This document shows positions 45,200-53,519 of a stretch of 64,000 nucleotides of DNA, in pieces (the first letter of the stretch is position 1; each line of letters starts with the position of its first letter). The stretch spans positions 62,001-126,000 of the forward strand of contig NZ_JAEOAH010000015.1 in the NCBI RefSeq assembly GCF_016612995.1. Reading direction: 5' to 3'. Source of the stretch: Viridibacillus soli (lineage in GTDB: Bacteria > Bacillota > Bacilli > Bacillales_A > Planococcaceae). The notes beneath the pieces were generated by a model. The model was not told the origin of the DNA, ran no database searches, and saw only the letters and a list, made by a program, of their open reading frames with translations. Both the position numbers and the translations under genes were made by a program.

Positions 45200-45310
45200 G
45201 TTCACAAATAATAAAATTGTATAAAAAAATATAAAGTCGTTTAAATGTGGGTTTGAAATAAAGTTTGATTATTTATAAAATAGATTGATAATTTGTAATA
45301 GTATTTGATT

Positions 45311-45358
45311 AAAATCATCTCTCCTCTATAGATTTAATAGAGGTGAGATGATTTTTTT
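45311..45358. terminator. second hairpin with T-run, no gene assigned
   Basis: AAATCATCTCTCCTCTAT pairs with ATAGAGGTGAGATGATTT, followed by TTTTTT. No gene is visible between the previous terminator and this one, so it either backs up the first terminator or ends an unannotated short transcript. The rest of 45200-45480 is AT-rich and shows nothing else I can name. Confidence 0.6.
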
Positions 45359-45498
45359 ATTGGATATTTATGTTAAAATAAACATATAGATTGTGAAGAA
45401 ATGTACCTAAACTACCATGAAAATTAATTTCTTCAAGAAAAAAAGGACAATACTTAAGAAGACCCCTGCTTAATCGTTAAAAAAAGAGGAGAGCGTAC

Positions 45499-45591
45499 AT
45501 TAATAAGACTATTGGTTTCGGTGGACTACTAGTATTGACTCCTCTAACCATTTTCATTCTCTGTGGTGCAGCACTATTTTGTGCTGCATAG
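45499..45591 (+). CDS. possible 30-residue hydrophobic peptide, AUU start or lost start
   Basis: A frame beginning with ATT at 45499, exactly seven bases after AGGAG, reads NKTIGFGGLLVLTPLTIF then ILCGAALFCAA and stop. No ATG, GTG or TTG is available in this frame after the preceding stop at 45472-45474, so either a rare AUU start is used or an ATG has decayed. The peptide is strongly hydrophobic with two Cys. It runs directly into the next small ORF (TAG then ATG). Confidence 0.35.
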   Translation: MNKTIGFGGLLVLTPLTIFILCGAALFCAA

Positions 45592-45678
45592 ATGGCTAAC
45601 GGGCAGGTTAGTTTAACAGTGTTGTTTAACTTGTGTTCAACAATCGGGCCAGCTTGTTGCACAGTTTACTTTGGGTAG
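45592..45678 (+). CDS. possible 28-residue Cys-rich peptide before a CPBP membrane protein
   Basis: An ATG immediately after the stop of the previous small ORF opens a frame reading MANGQVSLTVLFNL then CSTIGPACCTVYFG and stop. It has three Cys and several Ser/Thr near the C-terminus. There is no ribosome-binding site, so it depends on coupling. Short Cys/Thr-rich peptides upstream of CPBP-family immunity proteins are typical of bacteriocin loci, but I see no modification enzyme or transporter here. Chance or decay is a real alternative. Confidence 0.35.
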   Translation: MANGQVSLTVLFNLCSTIGPACCTVYFG

Positions 45679-45695
45679 GATGAGAGGATTCAGTA

Positions 45696-46496
45696 ATGAA
45701 AAAATTGATAAGTACAATTTTAAAAACAATTATCTTTTTTATAGGATGGGTAATTTTAATTTCTTTTACTCCTGATCTACGAACAGAAAACCAGGCATTA
45801 TTACGATTATGGTGGGAATTCACCCCACTTGCAGTAGTTATTTTATTCTCTATTATTTTTATTTTAGTAATAGAAAAACGTAAAGTTCAGATTCCCGTAG
45901 GTTCAAGATTCTTTAAAAGTTCTTTAACAGGTGTTGTAATAGGTGTCTTATGGTTGGGTAGTGTGGTTGCTGTTCTTTTACTTACAAAAACAATGAGTTT
46001 ACAAGGTCAAAATAATATTGACCACATATGGATTTGGATTTTGGCATTGTTGTTGAACGTTGCAATGCAAGAATTGTTGTTTAGAGGCTATTTGTATCAA
46101 TTATGGAAGCAAAGATATAATATTGTTGTGGCAACTGTTTTAACGACTATATTATTCACTGCGATGCACGGTGGAGCATTTGAAGCAGGTATTTTACCAG
46201 TATTAAATGTTTTTTCAACGAGTGTATTTATAACATTATTATTGGAATACACGGGAACAATCATAGTACCCATAATTGCTCACTTTATTTGGAATATAGT
46301 TGGAGCAATTATATTGGGTGGCATTTCCGTGGCAAGTGATTATCCAAATCTTTTAGACAGTACGTTTCAAGGAAATTCATTAATCTCAGGTGGTATTTAT
46401 AAAATTGAGGGTAGTATTATCGTCTTAATTGTAAATTTAATTCTAATTATATGCTTGCTGGTATTGAATAAAAGAAGGTCTAGTGTGGGGTTATAA
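45696..46496 (+). CDS. CPBP (Abi/CAAX-like) family intramembrane protein
   Basis: 266 residues with about eight hydrophobic segments. The family motifs are present: AMQELLFRGYL (motif 1), FTAMHGGAF (motif 2 His) and IAHFIWNIVG (motif 3, His and Asn). The usual first Glu of the EExxxR motif is Gln here (QELLFR), which may affect catalysis, though Q occurs in some members. The family includes CAAX-type proteases and bacteriocin self-immunity proteins. GAGAGGA precedes the ATG at 45696, 17 bases after the small-peptide ORFs. Confidence 0.8.
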   Translation: MKKLISTILKTIIFFIGWVILISFTPDLRTENQALLRLWWEFTPLAVVILFSIIFILVIEKRKVQIPVGSRFFKSSLTGVVIGVLWLGSVVAVLLLTKTMSLQGQNNIDHIWIWILALLLNVAMQELLFRGYLYQLWKQRYNIVVATVLTTILFTAMHGGAFEAGILPVLNVFSTSVFITLLLEYTGTIIVPIIAHFIWNIVGAIILGGISVASDYPNLLDSTFQGNSLISGGIYKIEGSIIVLIVNLILIICLLVLNKRRSSVGL

Positions 46497-46567
46497 AAAT
46501 AAGCGTATTACAACAAACATGGCGCTATTGTTGAATTAGCGTCGCTGTTCTTATTAAACAACTTTAA

Positions 46568-46606
46568 AGAGCCTTACTACAATAAAATGTAGCAAGGCTC
46601 TTATAT
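46568..46606 (+). terminator. terminator of the CPBP gene
   Basis: AGAGCCTTACTACA pairs with TGTAGCAAGGCTCT (one mismatch), followed by TTATATTTT. Confidence 0.85.
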
Positions 46607-46815
46607 TTTCATATCAAAATTAAATAACTTTATTATTGCTTTACAGTCGGTTTAAAACAAATTTGTACTGTTTGAAATAAAGTCGTGATGTTTGTAAAAA
46701 GTTGCACCGTTTTGAGCGTATCAAAATCAAGAGAATACTGTTATATCAACATTTGTACTCTAAACGAGCATATTTAAAGTAATATTTCACCATCCAAAAT
46801 GAAATGACAGGCACC

Positions 46816-47460
46816 CTAGGCTACTTGAAACTCGTTTTTGATTTGTTCAAGAGAAATACCATTTGTGGTGGCTGTATGTAGAAATTCAATGATACTGGCG
46901 AATTTGTTCTTTCGTACGAAATGGATTGCGTAGGTAAATATCGTGCCGTGTAAATCACTTAAAAAGAGATATATAAATTGGACGAACAACCAGTAACGTA
47001 AAACCGCACGTTTACTACGGACTTGGACGCCCTGAAAGCCAAGATCCTTTTACTTGTTGGAAGTACGTTTTAATACGCCAACGTATACTATAGTAGTTCA
47101 AAATTTCTACGTCATTTAACTCCGTATCGGTACTTAAAAAACAACGCATATTACTGGCTTCATAGGTTCATCGGCCGACCAACAGCGCACCATGATCTAG
47201 ATCGTTTAGTGCCCCTTCATAGCGATACACACGATACGATTCACGCCCAATCGTCACGAGATGGTGTCTGCCTCTTTGATAAAAGTGGCGAATTGTTTCG
47301 CTTGAATCCGGATGCCTTGCGGATATAAAATACGGTTCGTTTTGAGGGCACCAATCAGATGTTGTCCTTGTTTTAAAGCTGTTTCGATGATGGTATAGCG
47401 GAAATTTCCCAGCACAACAAAAAACGATAAGCTGATGAAAGCCTACCGTTCCAGTCTTAT
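46816..47460 (-). pseudogene. IS4-family transposase remnant
   Basis: Reading the minus strand and allowing frame changes gives consecutive transposase segments: TALKQGQHLIGALKTNRILY; VTIGRESYRVYRYEGALNDL; CFLSTDTELNDVEILNYYS continuing into IRWRIKTYFQQVKGSW; and a last block VRSKRAVLRYWLLFVQF-like to ...GISLEQIKNEFQVA and stop at 46816. At least two frameshifts (near 47033 and 47265), and Lys in place of the expected Glu of the Y-R-E-K motif, show it is dead. The N-terminal half with the first catalytic Asp is missing, replaced by unrelated sequence near 47460. Confidence 0.85.
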
Positions 47461-47592
47461 CGATATACTCCTAAACTTTTTGAGGGGGGCTTAGGAATAC
47501 AGTAAAGTGCTTAGCTAAAATTTTGGAGAAAAGTAGCTAATTCAATTCCTTCTCTACTTGCTATGTTGTAAAGGAGGATATTCTCTTTATAT

Positions 47593-47625
47593 GACAATGA
47601 TAATCATTATCAGTTAAATAGTCAA
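47593..47625 (-). promoter_or_regulatory. Fur box overlapping an orphan promoter
   Basis: GACAATGATAATCATTATC (47593-47611) matches 18 of 19 bases of the classical Fur box GATAATGATAATCATTATC. On the minus strand TTGACT (47620-47625) and TATCAT (47597-47602) are 17 bp apart, so the box covers the -10 element. The promoter points toward the broken transposase, where no iron gene remains. Confidence 0.8.
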
Positions 47626-47694
47626 GCTTTTTTATAGAAATTATTTTTAAATTCAGTTAAATAACAATCGAAATTCTCCATATATAAGACTCAT

Positions 47695-47796
47695 TCAATT
47701 AGAATCCTTTGAAGTTATTTTTTTCAACTCTTGAAGAGATGAATTCCTCCAAGACCTCATATATTTATCTATAAATTGATCAAAAGTAGCATCCAT
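47695..47796 (-). CDS. 33-residue ORF, perhaps the start of a lost gene
   Basis: An ATG at 47796 follows AGAGGGGATT. The frame reads MDATFDQFIDKYMRSWRNSS then LQELKKITSKDSN and stops. It resembles, from memory only, the N-terminus of SnoaL/NTF2-like proteins, so it may be a 5' fragment left after a deletion. It sits just upstream of the orphan Fur promoter. No other gene is seen between 47461 and 47956. Confidence 0.4.
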   Translation of the reverse strand: MDATFDQFIDKYMRSWRNSSLQELKKITSKDSN

Positions 47797-47956
47797 AATA
47801 ATCCCCTCTACTGATTATTTAATATTTCTCTTTATGCTATTTCTCCTGTAATCAATGGCTTAGCTAAAGTTAATGTTCTTCTGTTTATGAATAATCAAAC
47901 GCTATTTCACTAAATTTTCAAAATTTTAATGTATATTATTTTAAGAGGTGATTTAT

Positions 47957-48667
47957 ATGGGTTCTTTATCGAAAGATCAAAGACAACAACTAAACGCATA
48001 TAGCGTATATACAAGTGAGCCTTCTACTGTGCTCTTCCGGTTGGATCAACTGCAAGACGATGCATTTCTTCCCGATTTTATGAATATTATGCATACACTC
48101 AGTGGCGTAACTTCTAAAACAATTGCCATTTCCTATTTTACAAGACGTTACGGCATGTTCATCGCTATGCAATTTTACATGCTTAGTACATATGACGAAA
48201 TTTGGGATAGTGCGGTTTCTGCTATCCATTTTGGTGCGCGTGAAGAATTTGGAAAGGCAGCACTTTGCACATTTGTAAATGAAAATGACTGGAGGGTTGT
48301 TAATGATGATGAGCGTGAGGTCGTTATTGAGCATATCTTGCTGACACAGTGTCATGAAATCATCCAGCAGCTACGTAAAATTACGTCCGTTTCCCCATTA
48401 ATGCTATGGGAAAATATTTTTGGCTATATGCTTTGGCATTTCCATACGCTACTTTCAAATCCAGGAACTGAAGATCCGGCACGTATTGATTTAGACATTT
48501 TGGAGGATGATAAAGTATGGGCTAATTTCGCATCTCATTCCAATTTTGCAAAATATACTGGCTGCCAACACCCATCTAAATTAATCAATATGCCAGTTCG
48601 TAAAACATGTTGTTTCTCAAAAGATATTCCAGGTTGGATGCAATGCGGTTTCTGCCCTTTAAAATAA
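47957..48667 (+). CDS. FhuF-like ferric siderophore reductase
   Basis: 236 residues from the ATG at 47957 (AGAGGTG upstream; an in-frame GTG nine bases earlier overlaps that site). The C-terminus has the FhuF-type [2Fe-2S] ligand pattern CC-x10-C-x2-C (RKTCCFSKDIPGWMQCGFCP). FhuF-type enzymes reduce iron from ferric siderophores in the cytoplasm. No siderophore transporter is adjacent, but an orphan Fur promoter and an IS remnant lie just upstream, consistent with a reduced iron locus. No Fur box is seen directly before this gene. Confidence 0.8.
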   Translation: MGSLSKDQRQQLNAYSVYTSEPSTVLFRLDQLQDDAFLPDFMNIMHTLSGVTSKTIAISYFTRRYGMFIAMQFYMLSTYDEIWDSAVSAIHFGAREEFGKAALCTFVNENDWRVVNDDEREVVIEHILLTQCHEIIQQLRKITSVSPLMLWENIFGYMLWHFHTLLSNPGTEDPARIDLDILEDDKVWANFASHSNFAKYTGCQHPSKLINMPVRKTCCFSKDIPGWMQCGFCPLK

Positions 48668-48782
48668 GGGCCTTTTATAAATATATGAAGAACAGTTAGA
48701 AAAAAATGGCGTTTTTTATAAATTACAGGATAAATTACCCTTTACAATTTCCAATTTCAGTATAAACTAAGAGTGTATATTC

Positions 48783-48797
48783 TTTCTCTAAGGAAAC
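48783..48797 (+). promoter_or_regulatory. possible MntR-type operator before mntH
   Basis: TTTCTCTAAGGAAAC is similar to the MntR box TTTGCCTTAAGGAAAC of Bacillus but one base shorter in the middle. It lies 41 bases before the mntH start. Weak evidence; position and gene are what recommend it. Confidence 0.35.
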
Positions 48798-48837
48798 ATT
48801 TTTGTTTACACGACAATTTATGGGGTGAGGGGAAACT

Positions 48838-50127
48838 GTGGTGAAAAATAGAGAGAACGATGGTTTTATACGTTTTCAAGGACCTACCGCTGAAGCTGTG
48901 TTAAGGGGTGATGTGAAAGGTTTCAGACGAATTTTACCCTTTCTAGGTCCTGCTTTTATCGCTGCCGTCGCATATATAGATCCAGGTAACTTTGCAACAA
49001 ATATTACAGCCGGTTCTGAATACGGCTATTTACTATTATGGGTAATCGCCGTTTCCAACTTAATGGCCGTTCTTATTCAATCTCTTTCTGCAAAACTAGG
49101 AATTGCTACTGGACGAAACTTACCGGAAGTTGCACGTGATCGTTTTTCTAAAAAAACATCTGTGGTTTTATGGATACAGGCTGAGCTCGTCATTATGGCG
49201 ACCGATCTAGCTGAATTTATCGGTGCAGCTCTTGGTTTATATTTAATATTTGGCATTCCGATGCTTCCGGCAGCTCTCATTACAGCAGTTGGCTCATTTG
49301 CTATTTTAGAATTACAGCGCCGTGGTTATCGTGCATTTGAAGCAGGTATATCTGGGATGGTTTTAATCGTTGTAATAGCATTCGCCTTCCAAACATTTAT
49401 GGCGAAACCAGACATGGGTAGTGTCATTTCAGGCATTTTCACACCACGCTTTGAAGGTGTGGATTCTATTTTACTTGCTACCGGTATTTTAGGTGCAACT
49501 GTTATGCCACATGCAATTTATTTACACTCTTCATTAACACAAAGTCGGGTTATTGGACGCACTAATGAAGAAAAGCGGAAGATTTTCCATTTTGAATTGA
49601 TCGATATCGTTATCGCCATGGTGATTGCGGGTGCGATTAATATGAGTATGTTGGTCATAGCGGCTGCTGTTTTCTTTAAAGAAGGTATTGCTGTTGAGGA
49701 TTTAGATGTAGCATTCAATGGCTTAACTCAAGCAATTGGCCCACTGGCTGGCATTTCATTTGGACTTGGATTATTGATTGCAGGTCTAGCGAGCTCTTCT
49801 GTCGGTACGATGGCTGGTGATATCGTTATGCAAGGATTCATTCGTAGAAAAATCCCTATTTATTTACGCCGCGCTATTACAATGATGCCTCCACTAGCAG
49901 TTATTGCATTTGGTGTTAATGCAACATACGCACTCGTTTTGAGCCAAGTAATTTTATCATTTGGCATCGCCTTTGCACTCGTTCCTTTAATCATCTTTAC
50001 GAGTAATAAAAAGATTATGGGCGAACTCACCAATCACAAAGTAACAACGATTCTAGGTTGGATTGTCGCGGCAATAGTCATCTTCTTAAATTTATATTTA
50101 CTTTTTCAAATGGCTTTTGGTGCATAA
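48838..50127 (+). CDS. mntH: Nramp-family Mn2+/H+ symporter
   Basis: 429 residues with about eleven membrane segments. The metal-binding DPGN motif is in AAVAYIDPGNFATNI, and the second motif is ATVMPHAIYLHSS. It imports manganese, and sometimes iron, with protons. It starts at one of two adjacent GTG codons (48838 or 48841) after GAGGGG. It may share a transcript with the next small gene, 48 bp downstream. Confidence 0.93.
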   Translation: MVKNRENDGFIRFQGPTAEAVLRGDVKGFRRILPFLGPAFIAAVAYIDPGNFATNITAGSEYGYLLLWVIAVSNLMAVLIQSLSAKLGIATGRNLPEVARDRFSKKTSVVLWIQAELVIMATDLAEFIGAALGLYLIFGIPMLPAALITAVGSFAILELQRRGYRAFEAGISGMVLIVVIAFAFQTFMAKPDMGSVISGIFTPRFEGVDSILLATGILGATVMPHAIYLHSSLTQSRVIGRTNEEKRKIFHFELIDIVIAMVIAGAINMSMLVIAAAVFFKEGIAVEDLDVAFNGLTQAIGPLAGISFGLGLLIAGLASSSVGTMAGDIVMQGFIRRKIPIYLRRAITMMPPLAVIAFGVNATYALVLSQVILSFGIAFALVPLIIFTSNKKIMGELTNHKVTTILGWIVAAIVIFLNLYLLFQMAFGA

Positions 50128-50175
50128 TCAGAAACTGTTTCGAGCACACTGCTTGTTATAAAGGAGTGTGATGAA

Positions 50176-50424
50176 ATGGAAAGACCGCCGATTCCCGATG
50201 ATAAAAAGATTTTTACTGAGATGCCTTATTTGGATAATCCTGATGTCGTCGCTACAGATTCTATTAGCTTGTTCGATTTACATGAGGATATGCGAACCGT
50301 CGATGCCATTCCTGTTGAAGAGTTAAATGACTTAGTAAAAGATGAAGACAATCATCACGGAACAAAATCAACTTCATCTACTATACGTAAATACACACGT
50401 TCGAAGGAAGATACAGAAACTTAA
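50176..50424 (+). CDS. small acidic protein, unknown
   Basis: 82 residues, not recognised. Soluble, Asp/Glu-rich in the first 60 residues (MPYLDNPDVVATDSISLFDL), Lys/Arg/Thr-rich at the end. AAAGGAGTG precedes the ATG. Close spacing after mntH suggests the same transcript; no metal-binding pattern is obvious beyond one His pair (DNHHG). Confidence 0.65.
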   Translation: MERPPIPDDKKIFTEMPYLDNPDVVATDSISLFDLHEDMRTVDAIPVEELNDLVKDEDNHHGTKSTSSTIRKYTRSKEDTET

Positions 50425-50472
50425 GGATGACTATCTCTCTAAGTATTGGATAGCAAATTGGATAAAATAAAA

Positions 50473-50515
50473 CCGTACATAAAGTATATACAAATACTTT
50501 ATGTACGGCTTTTGC
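50473..50515. terminator. bidirectional terminator between mntH unit and rbsK
   Basis: CCGTACATAAAGTAT pairs perfectly with ATACTTTATGTACGG; T-rich flanks on both strands. Confidence 0.9.
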
Positions 50516-50554
50516 TTATTCTTTTTGATAGCTGTTCCTACAACTAAAAATAAA

Positions 50555-51448
50555 TTACCGAATAAATTCTTTCGGGATGTCTGGTTGAGCTCCCATTCTC
50601 GTTACAACAAATGCCGCTACGATTGTAGCATATGTAATAGCCTCTATCAGTGAATCTTCATGACATAATGCAACTGCTAAAGCCCCGTTGAAAGAATCTC
50701 CTGCCCCTGTCGTATCAACGGCCTCTGCCACCTGAGCTGCTACAAATCCACTTTCTTCGGAAGTCATATAAAATGCACCTTTACTTCCGAGCGTAACAAC
50801 AACTGCATTTACACCCTTCTCTAACATGACATGACATGCCTTACGCAAATTTTCTTCCGAGTCGGCTGCAATACCTGTTAGTAACTCAAGTTCTGTTTCA
50901 TTAGGTGTTAGAATCGATACCTTTTGTAACAACGAGTTTGGAATATCACGTGCAGGTGCTGGATTCAAGATAATTTTCGTACCGTTTTCATATGCAAGTT
51001 TCGCAGCCTGTTCTACTGCTTCTATAGGAATCTCCAACTGTAATAACAATATATCACTTGTTTCAAAAATACCTTTTGACTCCTTGATTTGCTCAGGTGT
51101 CACAAGAAAATTAGCTCCAGGGAATAGGACAATTGAATTTTCGCCTACATCAGAAAGCTGAATAATTGCTTGGCCTGTTGCTCCTTGAGAAGAAATAGCT
51201 TCAGTATTAACACCCTTTCTCTCCATGTTCTCTTTCGCACGAATGCCGTGATCATCAGCCCCAACGCTCCCAACAAATTTAACATCAGCACCTAGCTGCC
51301 CTGCAGTGACAGCCTGGTTAGCCCCTTTTCCACCGAAAAACAAATCATGTTTTGTACTATGAATTGTTTCACCTTCTTTTACGATATGGGGAACTGCATA
51401 TACAAGGTCGATATTAATACTACCCGCTACGATAATGTTTTTAGTCAT
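50555..51448 (-). CDS. rbsK: ribokinase
   Basis: 297 residues, PfkB family. Start region VAGSINIDLVY, substrate motif FFGGKGANQAVTAGQLG and the C-terminal ATP/catalytic signature DTTGAGDSFNGALA with the base Asp. It phosphorylates D-ribose to ribose-5-phosphate. The neighbouring nucleoside hydrolase releases ribose, so the pair forms a nucleoside salvage route. It may have its own transcript because a terminator precedes it. Confidence 0.92.
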   Translation of the reverse strand: MTKNIIVAGSINIDLVYAVPHIVKEGETIHSTKHDLFFGGKGANQAVTAGQLGADVKFVGSVGADDHGIRAKENMERKGVNTEAISSQGATGQAIIQLSDVGENSIVLFPGANFLVTPEQIKESKGIFETSDILLLQLEIPIEAVEQAAKLAYENGTKIILNPAPARDIPNSLLQKVSILTPNETELELLTGIAADSEENLRKACHVMLEKGVNAVVVTLGSKGAFYMTSEESGFVAAQVAEAVDTTGAGDSFNGALAVALCHEDSLIEAITYATIVAAFVVTRMGAQPDIPKEFIR

Positions 51449-51616
51449 AATTCACTTCACTCCTTTATGGCATGACTTTTTCTAAAATCGCTGCTAATAG
51501 TTAAGCCTTTTTTATACCCCTTCAGTTAAGAATACTAATTTGCAACTAGGGATGGCTTTAATCAGTTTATTTCTAAATGTATCTATAGAACAAAATAATT
51601 CTACTAATTGAAAGAA

Positions 51617-51652
51617 AAACTACTCAATATCCAAATAGATATCCAGTAGTTT
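51617..51652 (-). terminator. terminator after the nucleoside hydrolase gene
   Basis: AAACTACTCAATATC pairs with GATATCCAGTAGTTT (two mismatches), with TTTTTCTTT on the minus strand. No gene lies in 51449-51616. Confidence 0.8.
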
Positions 51653-51667
51653 ATAAATACTTCGCAA

Positions 51668-52627
51668 TTATACTAGTTGTTTTCCGATTGTGTTTACAGC
51701 ACTAAAGAATAATTCGATAAATCCTTCACGATTAACTGTATGAAGTACTTTAACATTTGGCGCCTTACCTGTTTTCCCTACATAATCGACAATTGTCGAA
51801 CCCGCTGTTAAACGCCCTTCCAACTCTACTTCTACAAAATAGTCTCCGCCTTGGAATAACTCTGGCTCAACTAAATAAGCAACTGCACATACATCATGAA
51901 CTCGAATTTGCTCTTCAAAATGAGGTGTATGGAAAGGTGTTTGTGATTGTGTGAATGTATAGAATTTCATCATCTCAGCGACTTTTTCAGCAAACGGAGT
52001 ACCTGACTTGCTTAATCGCACCATTTCATCAAGGGTAATATATGCTTTATGTGTTACATCTAAACCACTCATAACAATCGGTAGACCTGAACGGAAAACT
52101 AATTCTACAGCATGTGGATCAACAAAAGCATTGAACTCAGCAGTTGTTGACATATTACCACCTACAGCAGCTCCCCCCATCCATGAAATCATTTTAATTT
52201 TCGGTTTAACTTCTGGATGTGCAAATAATAACGCTGCTACATTTGTTAGTGGGCCTGTCGCTACAATTATAATTGGCTCATCGCTAGATAGTAGCGTCTC
52301 ACGAATGGCATTTACAGCTGAGCGCTCACTTGCTTGTAAAGTTGGCTCTGCCCATTTCACATTGCCTAAGCCACCCTCACCATGAATATCTTCAGCCACT
52401 TCCAATGTGCGGAACATAGGCGCATCAAGACCTCTAGCTACTTCAACATCTTGTTTAATATAAGTTAAAAAACTAAGTGCGTTATAAGTTGTTTTATCTT
52501 GTGATAAGTTTCCAGCTTCAGTTGTTACAAGACGAATGTCTAATTCTGGTCTCGCAAAAGCCAGCGTTAACATCATGGCATCATCGATTCCTGGATCACA
52601 GTCTAGAATAACAGGGATTTTTTTCAA
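51668..52627 (-). CDS. inosine-uridine preferring nucleoside hydrolase
   Basis: About 319 residues from TTG at 52627, eight bases after GAGGAG; GTG codons at 52630 and 52636 are alternatives. The Ca2+-binding signature ILDCDPGIDDAMML is at the N-terminus; the substrate motif GGNMSTTAEFNAFVDP and the C-terminal VHDVCAVAYL with His-Asp are present. It splits nucleosides into base and ribose, which ribokinase next door can use. Confidence 0.9.
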   Translation of the reverse strand: MKKIPVILDCDPGIDDAMMLTLAFARPELDIRLVTTEAGNLSQDKTTYNALSFLTYIKQDVEVARGLDAPMFRTLEVAEDIHGEGGLGNVKWAEPTLQASERSAVNAIRETLLSSDEPIIIVATGPLTNVAALLFAHPEVKPKIKMISWMGGAAVGGNMSTTAEFNAFVDPHAVELVFRSGLPIVMSGLDVTHKAYITLDEMVRLSKSGTPFAEKVAEMMKFYTFTQSQTPFHTPHFEEQIRVHDVCAVAYLVEPELFQGGDYFVEVELEGRLTAGSTIVDYVGKTGKAPNVKVLHTVNREGFIELFFSAVNTIGKQLV

Positions 52628-52776
52628 CACATTCACTCCTCATTACGGATACTACTATTGTTTCATAGTAATCCTGCGTTTTCTTCAATAAATATTGTAA
52701 CCTTTTTTGAAGCTTATCTCCTCATTTGGTGAGGGCCTTAAATTTTATTTATCTTTATTTCTACCATTTTCTCTAT

Positions 52777-52810
52777 AAAAAAAGCCACTTCTTTTATCAG
52801 AAATGGCCAA
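52777..52810 (-). terminator. terminator of the epimerase-acetyltransferase unit
   Basis: GCCACTTCT pairs with AGAAATGGC (one mismatch), with seven T on the minus strand. Confidence 0.8.
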
Positions 52811-52816
52811 TACTAG

Positions 52817-53500
52817 TTAAGTTCTTTTATACTCCACAAGCCAGTCGTCATTCACCATGAATAGCTGTACGCCAAGCCAGCCTTCTTTCAATAATCGTTG
52901 TTGCTCTGCTGTATCACTCATTAATACATGGCATGCCTCACTGAAAGGCAAATTCTCTTCAGCCGTTTTTTTGAAAAATACATAACGAAGCTTGCCTTCA
53001 TATTTTAATTTCAAAGCAGCAACCATCATACCTTGAGAAAATTTATCCTTTAAGCTTGGGATGTTGAATGGCTTCACTGTTGCACAAATATAGTCAAAGC
53101 GACCCACATCTACCTGTTCCATAATGACTCTAGCCAATGTTTTTTGTAGCCCAAAGCCACGATAATTAGGAGACACATTTGAAATTTCTTGATATAACAC
53201 ACGTGATAATTCTGATTCTGCTACACCGCAATCACGACCAAGATGTTCATCATCAATATCTGGCTCAAGTAATGCGCGAAAAGCTATAAGCTCATTTGCT
53301 ACGAATGCGCCAATCATTAAGCCGTTGCCACCAAGAATATTTTCAAATTCCTCTTGTGTTAGGGGCTGTAGTACGGTTTGATCAGGCAGTGCGTTATAGA
53401 CAATTGTTTGCAACTGTTGCAATGCTGGTAAATGCTCATTTGACAATAAGCTTATATCAAAGGGTGTTTCACTTAGCTGACCTTTATATATGCTGTTCAT
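52817..53500 (-). CDS. GNAT-family acetyltransferase
   Basis: 227 residues with an acetyl-CoA-binding region typical of GNAT proteins (VSPNYRGFGLQKTLARVIME, motif A). It begins 19 bp after the dipeptide epimerase stop with AGGAGGAC upstream, so the two are co-transcribed. The pairing suggests an acceptor related to cell-wall peptides or amino acids, but nothing in the sequence fixes the substrate. Confidence 0.75.
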   Translation of the reverse strand: MNSIYKGQLSETPFDISLLSNEHLPALQQLQTIVYNALPDQTVLQPLTQEEFENILGGNGLMIGAFVANELIAFRALLEPDIDDEHLGRDCGVAESELSRVLYQEISNVSPNYRGFGLQKTLARVIMEQVDVGRFDYICATVKPFNIPSLKDKFSQGMMVAALKLKYEGKLRYVFFKKTAEENLPFSEACHVLMSDTAEQQRLLKEGWLGVQLFMVNDDWLVEYKRT

Positions 53501-53519
53501 CGAAGTCCTCCTCTAGTTG

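Noticed and set aside
45477-45662. 61-residue minus-strand ORF opposite the small peptides
   Set aside because: No ribosome-binding site, and it only mirrors the plus-strand frames that have one.
47590-47617. Plus-strand start ATG at 47591 with AAAGGAGG upstream, next to the Fur box
   Set aside because: The frame is only eight codons (MTMIIIIS) and consists of the Fur box itself; the ribosome-binding site is probably chance.
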